Origin: Roseibacterium beibuensis
GTDB lineage: Bacteria; Pseudomonadota; Alphaproteobacteria; Rhodobacterales; Rhodobacteraceae
Length of the DNA stretch: 64,000 bases
Reading direction: 5' to 3'
Assembly: GCF_039542305.1 (NCBI RefSeq)
Contig: NZ_BAABHW010000002.1
Span: 496,001-560,000, forward strand
Shown: positions 33,149 to 41,253 of the stretch, in pieces
Position numbering within the stretch: position 1 is the first letter of the stretch
Layout of the letters: the number at the start of each line of letters is the position of its first letter
Translations under genes and position numbers: made by a program
The notes under the pieces: model-generated
Database searches by the model: none
Told to the model about the DNA's origin: nothing
What the model saw: the letters and a program-made list of their open reading frames with translations, nothing else

Positions 33149-36142
33149 ATGTGCGCCGATACGCCCGACCAGACGGTCGATTACAAGGACACGTTGAACC
33201 TTCCGAAAACCGATTTCCCGATGCGCGCGGGCCTGCCCAAGCGCGAGCCTGCCTGGCTGGAGCGGTGGAACCAGATCGGCATCTACGAGCGGCTGCGCGA
33301 CAAGGCCAAGGACGGATCGCGCAAGCCCTTCACGCTGCATGACGGCCCGCCCTATGCCAACGGGCACCTGCATATCGGCCACGCGCTGAACAAGATCCTC
33401 AAGGATTTCGTGGTGCGCAGCCAGCAGATGATGGGCCGCGACGCGCGCTACATCCCCGGTTGGGACTGCCACGGCCTGCCGATCGAATGGAAGATCGAGG
33501 AAGCCTACCGCGCCAAGGGGCAGGACAAGGACAAGATCGACGTCGTCGATTTCCGCCAGGAATGCCGCCGCTTTGCCGAGGGCTGGATCGACGTCCAGCG
33601 CGAGGAGTTCAAGCGCCTTGGCGTGACCGGGACGTGGGACAAGCCCTACCTGACGATGGATTTCCACTCTGAACGGGTGATCGCCGAGGAATTCATGAAA
33701 TTCCTCATGAACGGCGCGCTCTACCAAGGATCGAAACCCGTCATGTGGTCGCCGGTCGAGAAAACCGCGCTGGCCGAGGCCGAGGTGGAGTACCACGACC
33801 GCCAGACGGACGCCGTTTGGGTGCCGTTCGAGGTGACGGGGTATGTTACAAGTGTCCCGACTCCCCTCACTGAAGGTGATGACCCGATACCAGTGCCGAA
33901 CAAGAAGCCGTTTGATCGGTTGGTGGGTTCAAAGGTGGTCATCTGGACCACGACTCCTTGGACCTTGCCTCAAAACCGCGCTATCTGCTTTGGACCGGAT
34001 ATCAAGTATGGCCTGTACGAAGTATCAGGGACGCCCGCTGAGTCTTGGGCGCAAGTCGGCGACCGATACCTCCTTGCTGATGCGTTGGCCGAAGAAGCTC
34101 TGGGAGCAATGCGCCTCGAGCCGACCATGTACGCTCGTCTTGAGAGTGTTGACCCCAAGGTTCTTCGCGGGCTCGTATGTGACCATCCGCTTTGCGGTAC
34201 AGTCGATCCGTCGGAACCAGAACAGAACCGTTGGGACTACCCCGTGCCCCTCTTCCCCGGCGATCATGTCACCGACGACGCGGGCACCGGCTTTGTCCAC
34301 ACCGCCCCAAGCCACGGCGACGACGACTACCAGATCGGGCGTCAGCACGGGCTGGAGATGACCTACAACATCCTCGACGACAGCTCCTTCCGCGCCGACC
34401 TGCCCTTCTTTGGCGGTGAGCGGATCATCAAGGAAAACGGCAAGCCGGGCGGGGCCAACAAGGCCGTGATCGACAAGCTGGTCGAGGTGGGCAAGCTGCT
34501 GGCGCGGCGTCGCATCACCATCAGCGACGCGCATTCCTGGCGCTCCAAGGCACCGGTGATCCGCCTCAACCGCCCGCAATGGTTCGCTGCCATCGACCGC
34601 GAGATCGGCGGCGACGACACCTATGGCACAACGATCCGCGAGCGCGCGCTGACCTCGATCGACAAGCTGGTCGAGTGGACCCCGCAAACGGGCCGCAACC
34701 GCCTCTATTCCATGATCGAGGCGCGGCCCGACTGGGTGCTGTCACGCCAGCGCGCCTGGGGCGTGCCGCTGACCTGCTTCGTCAAGAAGGGGGCTGCCCC
34801 GACCGACGAGGATTTCCTGCTGCGCGACCCGGCGGTCAATGCCCGCGTGCTGGAGGCGTTCGAGGCCGAAGGCGCGGATGCGTGGTACAAGCCCGGCGCG
34901 AAGGCCCGCTTCCTCGGCAATGAATACGACTCCGAGGCGTACGAGCAGGTCTTCGATATCCTCGACGTGTGGTTCGACAGCGGCTCCACCCATGCCTTCG
35001 TCCTGCGCGACCGCGAGGACGGGTCCGAGGATGGCATCGCCGACCTCTACCTCGAAGGCACCGACCAGCACCGGGGGTGGTTCCACTCCTCGATGCTGCA
35101 GGCCTGCGGCACCATCGGGCGCGCGCCCTATCGGGGCGTTCTGACCCACGGCTTCACGCTGGACGAGAAGGGCATGAAGATGTCCAAATCGGTCGGCAAC
35201 ACCATCGCCCCGCAAGAGGTGATCGACCAGTACGGCGCGGATATCCTGCGCCTGTGGGTCGCGCAGTCGGACTACACCGCCGACCTGCGCATCGGCCCCG
35301 AGATCCTGAAAGGGGTCGCCGACAGCTATCGCCGCTTGCGCAACACGATGCGCTTCATGCTGGGCTCGCTCGCCGACTTCACCGAGGCCGACCGCGTGGA
35401 CCCCGCCGATATGCCCGAGTTGGAGCGTTGGGTGCTGCACCGCCTGGCCGAGTTGGACGAAACCGTGCGCAAGGGCTATGACGCCTATGACTACCCCGGC
35501 GTGTTCAATGCGGTGTTCCAGTTCGCCACCAGCGACCTGTCGGCCTTCTATTTCGATATCCGCAAGGATGCGCTTTATTGCGATGGCGACACGGCGCGCC
35601 GCCGCGCCGCGCGCACCGTGCTGGATATCCTGTTCCACCGGCTGACGACATGGCTGGCCCCGATCCTCGTCTTCACGATGGAAGAGGTCTGGCTGGAGCG
35701 CTTCCCGGGCGATGACAGCAGCGTGCATTTGCAGGACATCCCCGAGACGCCCGCCGCATGGCGCGACGAGGCGCTGGCCGCAAAATGGGCCGAGGTCCGC
35801 CGCGCCCGCCGCGTTGTGACCGCCGCGCTCGAAATCCAGCGCCGCGACAAGGTGATCGGCGCAAGCCTCGAGGCGGCACCCGTCGTCCATGTCCGCGACG
35901 AAGGGATGCTGGCCGCGCTGAAATCGGTGGCGTTCGAGGATGTGGCGATCACCTCGGATATCGTGCTGACCGCCGACCCGATCCCGGCCGAGGCGTTCCG
36001 CATGCCCGAGGTCGAGGGCGTGGGCGTCGTCTTTGAAAAAGCCGACGGGCAAAAATGCCAGCGCTGCTGGAAGATCCTGCCCGACGTAGGCCAGCACACG
36101 CACGCAGGTGTTTGCAAACGCTGTGATGCGGCGCTTGGGTAG
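33149..36142 (+). CDS. ileS: isoleucyl-tRNA synthetase
   Basis: A 997-residue class I synthetase charging tRNA-Ile. The signature HIGH is at residues 75-78 (HLHIGHALNK) and KMSKS occurs in GMKMSKSVGN near residue 680. Between them is the large CP1 editing domain, with WTTTPWTLPQN at about residues 266-276 and the GTGFVHTAPSHG segment with its editing aspartate region. The C-terminus has a zinc finger (CQRCWK and CKRCD). The ATG at 33149 has GAGGAGC upstream. Codons 232-361, inside the editing domain, use far fewer G/C-ending codons than the rest, suggesting recombination. Confidence 0.97.
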   Translation: MCADTPDQTVDYKDTLNLPKTDFPMRAGLPKREPAWLERWNQIGIYERLRDKAKDGSRKPFTLHDGPPYANGHLHIGHALNKILKDFVVRSQQMMGRDARYIPGWDCHGLPIEWKIEEAYRAKGQDKDKIDVVDFRQECRRFAEGWIDVQREEFKRLGVTGTWDKPYLTMDFHSERVIAEEFMKFLMNGALYQGSKPVMWSPVEKTALAEAEVEYHDRQTDAVWVPFEVTGYVTSVPTPLTEGDDPIPVPNKKPFDRLVGSKVVIWTTTPWTLPQNRAICFGPDIKYGLYEVSGTPAESWAQVGDRYLLADALAEEALGAMRLEPTMYARLESVDPKVLRGLVCDHPLCGTVDPSEPEQNRWDYPVPLFPGDHVTDDAGTGFVHTAPSHGDDDYQIGRQHGLEMTYNILDDSSFRADLPFFGGERIIKENGKPGGANKAVIDKLVEVGKLLARRRITISDAHSWRSKAPVIRLNRPQWFAAIDREIGGDDTYGTTIRERALTSIDKLVEWTPQTGRNRLYSMIEARPDWVLSRQRAWGVPLTCFVKKGAAPTDEDFLLRDPAVNARVLEAFEAEGADAWYKPGAKARFLGNEYDSEAYEQVFDILDVWFDSGSTHAFVLRDREDGSEDGIADLYLEGTDQHRGWFHSSMLQACGTIGRAPYRGVLTHGFTLDEKGMKMSKSVGNTIAPQEVIDQYGADILRLWVAQSDYTADLRIGPEILKGVADSYRRLRNTMRFMLGSLADFTEADRVDPADMPELERWVLHRLAELDETVRKGYDAYDYPGVFNAVFQFATSDLSAFYFDIRKDALYCDGDTARRRAARTVLDILFHRLTTWLAPILVFTMEEVWLERFPGDDSSVHLQDIPETPAAWRDEALAAKWAEVRRARRVVTAALEIQRRDKVIGASLEAAPVVHVRDEGMLAALKSVAFEDVAITSDIVLTADPIPAEAFRMPEVEGVGVVFEKADGQKCQRCWKILPDVGQHTHAGVCKRCDAALG
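33842..34231 (+). other. low-GC3 block within the ileS editing domain
   Basis: By hand count 73 of the 130 codons here end in G or C (56%), against 14 of 15 just before and 18 of 20 just after. The frame stays open and conserved editing motifs are kept. The edges are abrupt, as expected for an imported segment. Rare codons for this genome (ata, aca, cga, gta, tca) cluster in it. Confidence 0.7.
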
Positions 36143-36169
36143 GCTGCACGCTTTAGGGTAAGACATGAA

Positions 36170-36197
36170 AGCGGCCGGTCCTGCGGGGCTGGCCGCT
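36170..36197 (+). terminator. possible ileS terminator hairpin
   Basis: AGCGGCC at 36170-36176 and GGCCGCT at 36191-36197 form a 7-bp GC-rich stem with a 14-base loop, 28 bases after the ileS stop. The loop contains further partial complementarity. No T-run follows, so this is a weak call. Confidence 0.35.
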
Positions 36198-36274
36198 GTC
36201 CTCCCCTTCGGCAAATTTTCTGGACAGGGTCGGGTTGATCGGCCAGGCTTTCCCCTTTCATGGGGAAGTGCGAC

Positions 36275-36670
36275 ATGACCATCACGCCTGAGGCCATCAC
36301 CGGCATGGCCAAGGATTACACCGCTGCGTGGAATTCCGGCTCGGCCGACGCCGTGGCCGCGTTCTACGCCGAAAACGGAAGCATCATCATCAACAATGGC
36401 GAACCGTGGCTGGGCCGCGCCCGTGTGCAGGATATGGCCGCCGGGTTCTATGCCGATGTGCCGGACCTGTCGCTGACCTGCGATGATATCCGTGTGTCCG
36501 GCAGGCACGCGATCTACGTCTGGACCTTCACCGGCCATGACGCTGGCACCGGCAAGCCGCTGAACATTCGCGGTTGGGAAGAATGGGAGATCGGCCCAGA
36601 CCTCAAAGTCATCGCCTCGCGCGGGTGGTTCGATGCCGAGGACTACGCGAAACAGGTAGCCGGAGACTGA
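36275..36670 (+). CDS. SnoaL/NTF2-like protein
   Basis: A 131-residue single-domain protein with the NTF2/SnoaL cone fold pattern: an N-terminal helix pair (AKDYTAAWNSGSADAVAAFY), AENGSIIINNGEPWLGRARV, then a beta-sheet ending in GWEEWEIGPDLKVIASRGWF. Members include polyketide cyclases, isomerases and many of unknown role; no catalytic assignment is possible. The ATG at 36275 is preferred over 36260 because GGGGAAG lies exactly in the ribosome-binding position. Confidence 0.75.
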   Translation: MTITPEAITGMAKDYTAAWNSGSADAVAAFYAENGSIIINNGEPWLGRARVQDMAAGFYADVPDLSLTCDDIRVSGRHAIYVWTFTGHDAGTGKPLNIRGWEEWEIGPDLKVIASRGWFDAEDYAKQVAGD

Positions 36671-36679
36671 CCCTTCTGC

Positions 36680-36715
36680 AAAAAAAGGGCGCGCCCGAGG
36701 GATCGGCGCGCCCTT
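36680..36715 (-). terminator. intrinsic terminator for the SpoIIAA-like gene
   Basis: On the minus strand an 11-bp perfect stem (arms 36705-36715 and 36685-36695, GGCGCGCCCTT) with a nine-base loop is followed by a run of Ts (complement of the A-run at 36680-36686). It lies about 40 bases beyond the stop of the SpoIIAA-like gene and also separates it from the convergent SnoaL-like gene. Confidence 0.8.
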
Positions 36716-36753
36716 GATGCTCGTCACTCTTTCAGCACCTTGAAGTTGCCGGA

Positions 36754-37152
36754 TCAGGCGGCCTGCGCCTGATCGGTCTTGAGCCACGCCAGCGCGGCCT
36801 CTTCGCTGTCGAAGGATTTTGCCTCGACCGGCAGGACCTTGCCTACGGTCTCGACGATGCCGCCCGCATCGCCCGGGGCGTTTGCCACGACATAATTGCG
36901 GACATTCGTCACGGCCTTGGCCTGCGCCGTCATCGCATCCGTGGACCAGTTCGCGCCGGCCTCGGCGCTGCGATCGGTGTCGAAGACCAGCAGCATGTCG
37001 ATTTTCCTGTCCTTCGGCAGCGCATCGAACAGCGTGTTCATACGCTCGCCCATCGCGGCCATGTCGTCGCGGGTGACCGCACCGGTGATACGGAACGCGT
37101 GAACGTTGGCGATGCCGGGGTCGAATTCCTGAATGGTGTCGGTGCTCAGCAT
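36754..37152 (-). CDS. SpoIIAA-like (STAS-fold) protein
   Basis: A 132-residue protein resembling the SpoIIAA-like/DUF3478 family: FRITGAVTRDDMAAMGERMN in the first half and DRKIDMLLVFD, a STAS-type strand, near the centre. Unlike true anti-anti-sigma factors there is no obvious phosphorylatable serine motif. Function unknown; relatives are small soluble proteins, some membrane-linked. AAGGAGG precedes the ATG strongly. Divergent from the GST gene and ended by an intrinsic terminator. Confidence 0.75.
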   Translation of the reverse strand: MLSTDTIQEFDPGIANVHAFRITGAVTRDDMAAMGERMNTLFDALPKDRKIDMLLVFDTDRSAEAGANWSTDAMTAQAKAVTNVRNYVVANAPGDAGGIVETVGKVLPVEAKSFDSEEAALAWLKTDQAQAA

Positions 37153-37280
37153 GACAGCCTCCTTTGCTTGCTTGAAAGGACAACGCGCGCCTGACGCACA
37201 GGGTTCCTGCGCCTCTGCGCATTGGTCTCGGGCCGTTGGGTGGCTATGTGTGGGGCAATGGCAGCAAGAGGATCTGTGCA

Positions 37281-38150
37281 ATGACGGATAGCCAAGCGTA
37301 CACGCCCCCCAAGGTCTGGACGTGGGATGCGGAGAATGGTGGCAAATGGGGCAGCCTGAACCGCCCCATCGCCGGAGCGACCCACGAACAGGAGCTTCCG
37401 GTGGGAGCCCACCCGTTCCAGCTCTACTCGATGGGTACGCCAAACGGGGTGAAGGTCACCGTGCTTTTCGAGGAGTTGCTGGCGGCGGGCCATGACGCGG
37501 AATACGACGCGTGGCTGATCCGCATCGGCGACGGTGACCAGTTCGGATCGGGCTTTGTCGAGATCAACCCGAACTCCAAGATCCCGGCGCTGGTGGACCG
37601 GTCGGGCGACACCCCGTTTCGCGTGTTCGAATCCGGCGCGATCCTGCTGCATCTGGCCGAGAAGTTCGGGGCCTTCCTCGGGCGCCCCGAGGATCGGCCC
37701 GAGCTTTTGTCCTGGCTGATGTGGCAAATGGGCAGCGCGCCCTATCTGGGCGGCGGCTTTGGCCATTTCTATGCCTATGCGCCCGAGCCGATGGAATACC
37801 CGATCAACCGTTTCGCGATGGAAACCAAGCGGCAGTTGGACGTGCTGGACCGCCACCTTGCCGGGCGCGACTGGATGGTGGGTGACGACATCACCATCGC
37901 CGATATCGCCATCGCGCCCTGGTATGGCCGCTTGGTGAAAGGCGAGGCCTATGACGCGGGCGAGTTCCTGTCGGTGCAGGATTACAAGAACGTCGTGGCA
38001 TGGGCGGACCGGTTCTTTGACCGCCCTGCGGTGCAACGCGGCAAGATGGTCAACCGCACCTTCGGCGACCCTGCCGAGCAGTTGTGGGAGCGTCATGACG
38101 CGTCGGATTTCGACACCAAGACGCAAGACAAGGTGCAGGCGGCCGAGTGA
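37281..38150 (+). CDS. yghU: YghU-type glutathione S-transferase
   Basis: A 289-residue GST of the Nu class (YghU), which reduces disulphides or hydroperoxides with glutathione. The N-terminal extension YTPPKVWTW, the thioredoxin-fold part PFQLYSMGTPNGVKVTVLFE with the Thr/Asn pair that binds glutathione, and INPNSKIPALVD are typical. The all-helical C-terminal domain includes GDDITIADIAIAPWYG. AAGAGGA lies ten bases before the ATG. First gene of a three-gene operon with the DUF3253 gene and ogt, all linked by four-base overlaps. Confidence 0.9.
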   Translation: MTDSQAYTPPKVWTWDAENGGKWGSLNRPIAGATHEQELPVGAHPFQLYSMGTPNGVKVTVLFEELLAAGHDAEYDAWLIRIGDGDQFGSGFVEINPNSKIPALVDRSGDTPFRVFESGAILLHLAEKFGAFLGRPEDRPELLSWLMWQMGSAPYLGGGFGHFYAYAPEPMEYPINRFAMETKRQLDVLDRHLAGRDWMVGDDITIADIAIAPWYGRLVKGEAYDAGEFLSVQDYKNVVAWADRFFDRPAVQRGKMVNRTFGDPAEQLWERHDASDFDTKTQDKVQAAE

Positions 38151-38395
38151 CCGAGGCAAGCGATGATGCCATCGCTGTCGAACTGATGCGCCTCGCGCGG
38201 TTGCGCGGGGCGGACAAAAGCTTTTGCCCGTCAGAGGTCGTGCGCGCGCTGTCCGAGGACTGGGGTCCGCTCATGCCAGAGGTACGCCGCGTGGCGGCAG
38301 GTCTGCCGCTCATCGCCACCCAGCAGGGCGCAGCGGTCGATCCGGTCACGGCACGCGGTCCGATCCGGTTACGGCTGGACGGCGGCCTTTCGTGA
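38147..38395 (+). CDS. DUF3253 protein
   Basis: An 82-residue protein with the DUF3253 pattern: IAVELMRLARLRGADKSFCPSEVVRAL, a winged-helix-like arrangement ending in IRLRLDGG. It starts with a GTG overlapping the TGA of the GST gene and its own TGA overlaps the GTG of ogt. Function of the family is unknown. The overlap chain suggests it is translated stoichiometrically with a GST and a DNA repair enzyme. Confidence 0.8.
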   Translation: MTEASDDAIAVELMRLARLRGADKSFCPSEVVRALSEDWGPLMPEVRRVAAGLPLIATQQGAAVDPVTARGPIRLRLDGGLS

Positions 38396-38841
38396 AGGGA
38401 TCGGTCGACACCCACCTTGGCCCGGTCTGGGTCGAGGTCGCGGACGGGGCGGTGGTGGCCAGCGGGTGGGGTGTCGCAGAAGGTGGCGACGATCCGGTAT
38501 TGCTCGCAACGCTGGACGAGGTGACGGCCTATTTCGATGGAAGGCTTGAGCGGTTCACCGTGCCGTTACAGCCGCAGGTCAGCGGACTGACCAGTCGGGT
38601 GCTGGACGCGCTGTCGGCCATCCCCTTCGGTGAAACGCGCACCTATGGCGACCTGTCCAAGGATCTGGGCGCGCCAGCCCAAGCCATCGGCCAAGCCTGC
38701 GGCGCGAACCCCGTGCCGATCCTAATCCCCTGCCACCGCGTGCTTGGCGCGACCTCGCTTGGCGGGTTCAGCGCGCCGGGCGGGATCGAAGCGAAGGTCT
38801 GGCTCCTCCGCCACGAGGGGGCCGCGGGCCTGCTGATCTGA
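38392..38841 (+). CDS. ogt: methylated-DNA–protein-cysteine methyltransferase
   Basis: A 149-residue DNA repair protein that removes O6-alkylguanine by transferring the alkyl group to its own cysteine. The active site is in IPCHRVLG (Cys near residue 117), preceded by the helix-turn-helix Arg finger region SAIPFGETRTYGDLS and AIGQACGANP. Single-domain, Ogt-like in length. The GTG start at 38392 overlaps the upstream stop; longer forms would have an N-terminus with shadow-like composition. It ends close to the convergent ygfZ gene. Confidence 0.93.
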   Translation: MKGSVDTHLGPVWVEVADGAVVASGWGVAEGGDDPVLLATLDEVTAYFDGRLERFTVPLQPQVSGLTSRVLDALSAIPFGETRTYGDLSKDLGAPAQAIGQACGANPVPILIPCHRVLGATSLGGFSAPGGIEAKVWLLRHEGAAGLLI

Positions 38842-38872
38842 GCTTTCAGAAAACGGCTGAAATCACAGGCTT

Positions 38873-39640
38873 TTAAACAGGCTTTTCCCCATTCCACGTG
38901 AGTTTCGCCGTACCTGCCCACATCTCGCCACCGGCGCGATCATAGCGCAGATAGGCAATGCCCTGCCCCTTCGCCTGTGTATAAAGCGTACCGACCGCGC
39001 GGCCATCGGCATCGGTGATGGGCGTGCCCACCGGGGCCGAGCCATCGACGCTTACGGTCACGAGGCCTTTGCGAAGCTCGGTCTTGTGCTTCATCCGTGC
39101 GGTCACCTCCTGCCCCACGTAGCACCCTTTGCGGTGATCCACGCCCGACAGCCGGTCGAACCCGGCCTCCAGGATGTAGCTATCATCGGGGACCAACTCG
39201 ATGCCCGTCGCCGGGATGCAGGCGGCCACGCGGATCGCGTCCCAATCGATCGACGGCGCCGCTGCCTCGACGCCATAGGCCCGCCACCCGAGCGAGGGGT
39301 GTCGCGGGTCGCGCCACGCGCCCTCGGGTGGCTCGCCCAAGCCGCGTGCAACCGGCAGGCCACTCTCCTCGATCTCCACGTCAGCGCGCAGCTTGTACAT
39401 CATCAGCCGCTGCGTCAGCGCCTGCGCAATGCCGGCATCCACATCGAGCAGCAGGTCGTCACCCCGATTGAGCAGGAAGAAATCGGCCAGGTATTTGCCC
39501 TGCGGCGTCAACAAGGCGGCGTAGGTCAGCCCGTCGCCCGGCTTGCCCACGTCGCGCGTGACAAGCCCATGCAGGAAATGTTCGCGCTCGCTCCCCGTCA
39601 GGCGCAGGACCACCCGGTTTTCAGCCTGCTCACCGATCAT
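38873..39640 (-). CDS. ygfZ: folate-binding protein YgfZ
   Basis: A 255-residue GcvT-related protein that uses tetrahydrofolate to support repair or assembly of iron-sulphur clusters. The family signature KGCYVGQEVTARMKH, containing the redox-sensitive cysteine, lies around residues 169-183. The N-terminus (VVLRLTGSEREHFLHGLVT) matches the conserved folate-domain start. Full length. Divergent from the class V aminotransferase. Confidence 0.92.
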   Translation of the reverse strand: MIGEQAENRVVLRLTGSEREHFLHGLVTRDVGKPGDGLTYAALLTPQGKYLADFFLLNRGDDLLLDVDAGIAQALTQRLMMYKLRADVEIEESGLPVARGLGEPPEGAWRDPRHPSLGWRAYGVEAAAPSIDWDAIRVAACIPATGIELVPDDSYILEAGFDRLSGVDHRKGCYVGQEVTARMKHKTELRKGLVTVSVDGSAPVGTPITDADGRAVGTLYTQAKGQGIAYLRYDRAGGEMWAGTAKLTWNGEKPV

Positions 39641-39768
39641 GCATCACCTCCGCTGATTTGCCATCCAACAGCTAATCATGTCAGCGCCTTGCGCAAGCCA
39701 TGCCCCACGATTGACCCCGTCAAAGCGCGGGCGTAACTCTCGTCCGTCCGAGAAAAGGAGCCCCCGAC

Positions 39769-40965
39769 ATGAGCCTCGCCAACGGTCGCCATTACCTTGC
39801 CATCCCCGGCCCGTCCGTCATGCCCGACCGTGTGTTGCAGGCGATGCATCGCCCCGCGCCGAACATCTATGCCGGCGAGTTGGTCGAGATGGTGCACGGG
39901 CTGGTGCCGGACCTGAAGGCGATTGCCCGCACCAGGCACAACGTGGCCATGTATATCACCAACGGCCACGGCGCGTGGGAAGCCGCGATCTCCAACACCC
40001 TGTCGCGCGGCGACAAGATCCTCGTTCTCGGCACCGGGCGGTTCTGCCTCGGTTGGGGGGAATTCGCGGCGCAGATGGGCGTCGATTGCCAGGTGATCGA
40101 TTTCGGGCAGCGATCCGACGTGGATCTGGCCCGCGTGGCCGAGGCGCTGGAGGCCGACACCGATCACCGGATCAAGGCCGTCATGGCGGTGCAGGTCGAC
40201 ACATCGACCAGCGTGAAGAACAACATCCGCGGCCTGCGCGACGTGCTCGATACCGTGGGCCACCCGGCGCTCCTGTTTTCGGACAATATCGCCTGCTTGG
40301 CCTGTGACGAGTTCCACATGGACGACTGGGGCGTCGACCTGATGGTGACGGGCAGCCAGAAGGGCCTGATGACCCCGCCGGGCATGGGCTTTGTCTTTTT
40401 CAACGACAAGGCGGACCGGGCGCGGTCGGACGCGAACCTTGTCACCCCCTACTGGGACTGGCGCCCGCGCGTCGACGTGACCGAGTTCTACCGCTACTTC
40501 AACGGCACCGCGCCCACGCATCACCTCTATGGCCTGCGCACCGCGATCGACATGATCAAGGAAGAAGGGCTGGAAAATGTCTGGGCGCGCCACAGCACGC
40601 TCGCCCGCGCGGTCTGGGCCGCGGTGGATGTTTGGGGTCAGGCCGGGCCGGTGCGCGCCAACATCGCCGAGACGGACAAACGCTCCTGCGCGGTGACGAC
40701 GGTCAATTTCGGCCCCGGCAACGGGCAGCGTCTGCGCGACTGGATGACCTCGGAGGCCGGCGTCACATTGGGCATTCCCCTGGGCGGCGTCGAGGGTCCG
40801 GGCGGCGATCCGGCGGACTTCCTGCGCATCGGGCATATGGGCCATGTGAACGCGCATATGGTCCTCGGCGTTCTGGGGAGCCTTCAGGCCGGGATGGCCG
40901 CGCTGCAGGTCCCGCACGGCCCCACCGGGTTGGAAGCGGCGATGAAGGTCATCGCCGAAGGCTGA
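39769..40965 (+). CDS. class V aminotransferase (serine–glyoxylate/alanine–glyoxylate type)
   Basis: A 398-residue PLP enzyme of the AGAT/SGAT branch. The start region YLAIPGPSVMPDRVLQAM and TNGHGAWEAAISN are family-typical, and the Schiff-base lysine is in VTGSQKGLMTPPG. This family transfers amino groups between serine or alanine and glyoxylate or pyruvate; the precise substrate pair cannot be read here, and pyridoxamine–pyruvate transaminase belongs to the same group. AAAAGGAG precedes the ATG. Confidence 0.85.
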   Translation: MSLANGRHYLAIPGPSVMPDRVLQAMHRPAPNIYAGELVEMVHGLVPDLKAIARTRHNVAMYITNGHGAWEAAISNTLSRGDKILVLGTGRFCLGWGEFAAQMGVDCQVIDFGQRSDVDLARVAEALEADTDHRIKAVMAVQVDTSTSVKNNIRGLRDVLDTVGHPALLFSDNIACLACDEFHMDDWGVDLMVTGSQKGLMTPPGMGFVFFNDKADRARSDANLVTPYWDWRPRVDVTEFYRYFNGTAPTHHLYGLRTAIDMIKEEGLENVWARHSTLARAVWAAVDVWGQAGPVRANIAETDKRSCAVTTVNFGPGNGQRLRDWMTSEAGVTLGIPLGGVEGPGGDPADFLRIGHMGHVNAHMVLGVLGSLQAGMAALQVPHGPTGLEAAMKVIAEG

Positions 40966-40968
40966 TCG

Positions 40969-41187
40969 TCAGTCCTCGCCCCGGAAGGCGCGGCGGAGAT
41001 CATCTTCGCGCGCCTTGCGGGCCAGCGCCAGTTGCGCGTCCTGCTGGCGTTCGCAGGCGCGCAGCAGCAGATGCGTCAACGCCGCCGCGAGGAACGCCCC
41101 CAGCGGGCCGGTCAGCGCCCAAAGGACGAACAGCGCGAAAAGGCCGAAGGCGACGAGCACCCCGGAAAACAGGCGAAACTGCGTCAT
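40969..41187 (-). CDS. small two-helix membrane protein
   Basis: A 72-residue protein with two hydrophobic helices (about residues 5-25 and 27-45) and a charged amphipathic C-terminal helix (QQDAQLALARKAREDDLRRAF). It resembles small DUF4229-like proteins of other Rhodobacterales only in layout. It converges on the class V aminotransferase with three bases between the stops and precedes a HisC-like gene on the same strand. Confidence 0.6.
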   Translation of the reverse strand: MTQFRLFSGVLVAFGLFALFVLWALTGPLGAFLAAALTHLLLRACERQQDAQLALARKAREDDLRRAFRGED

Positions 41188-41253
41188 GGCCGGGGTCCTC
41201 GGCTTTGGGTGTGCGTGCCCAGGAACCCAATGCCAAGATGTTGCAGGGAAGGT

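Noticed and set aside
38865..38886. Direct repeat ACAGGCTTTT twice at the ygfZ end.
   Set aside because: Only two 10-base copies, two bases apart, partly coding; could be chance and shows no link to a mobile element.
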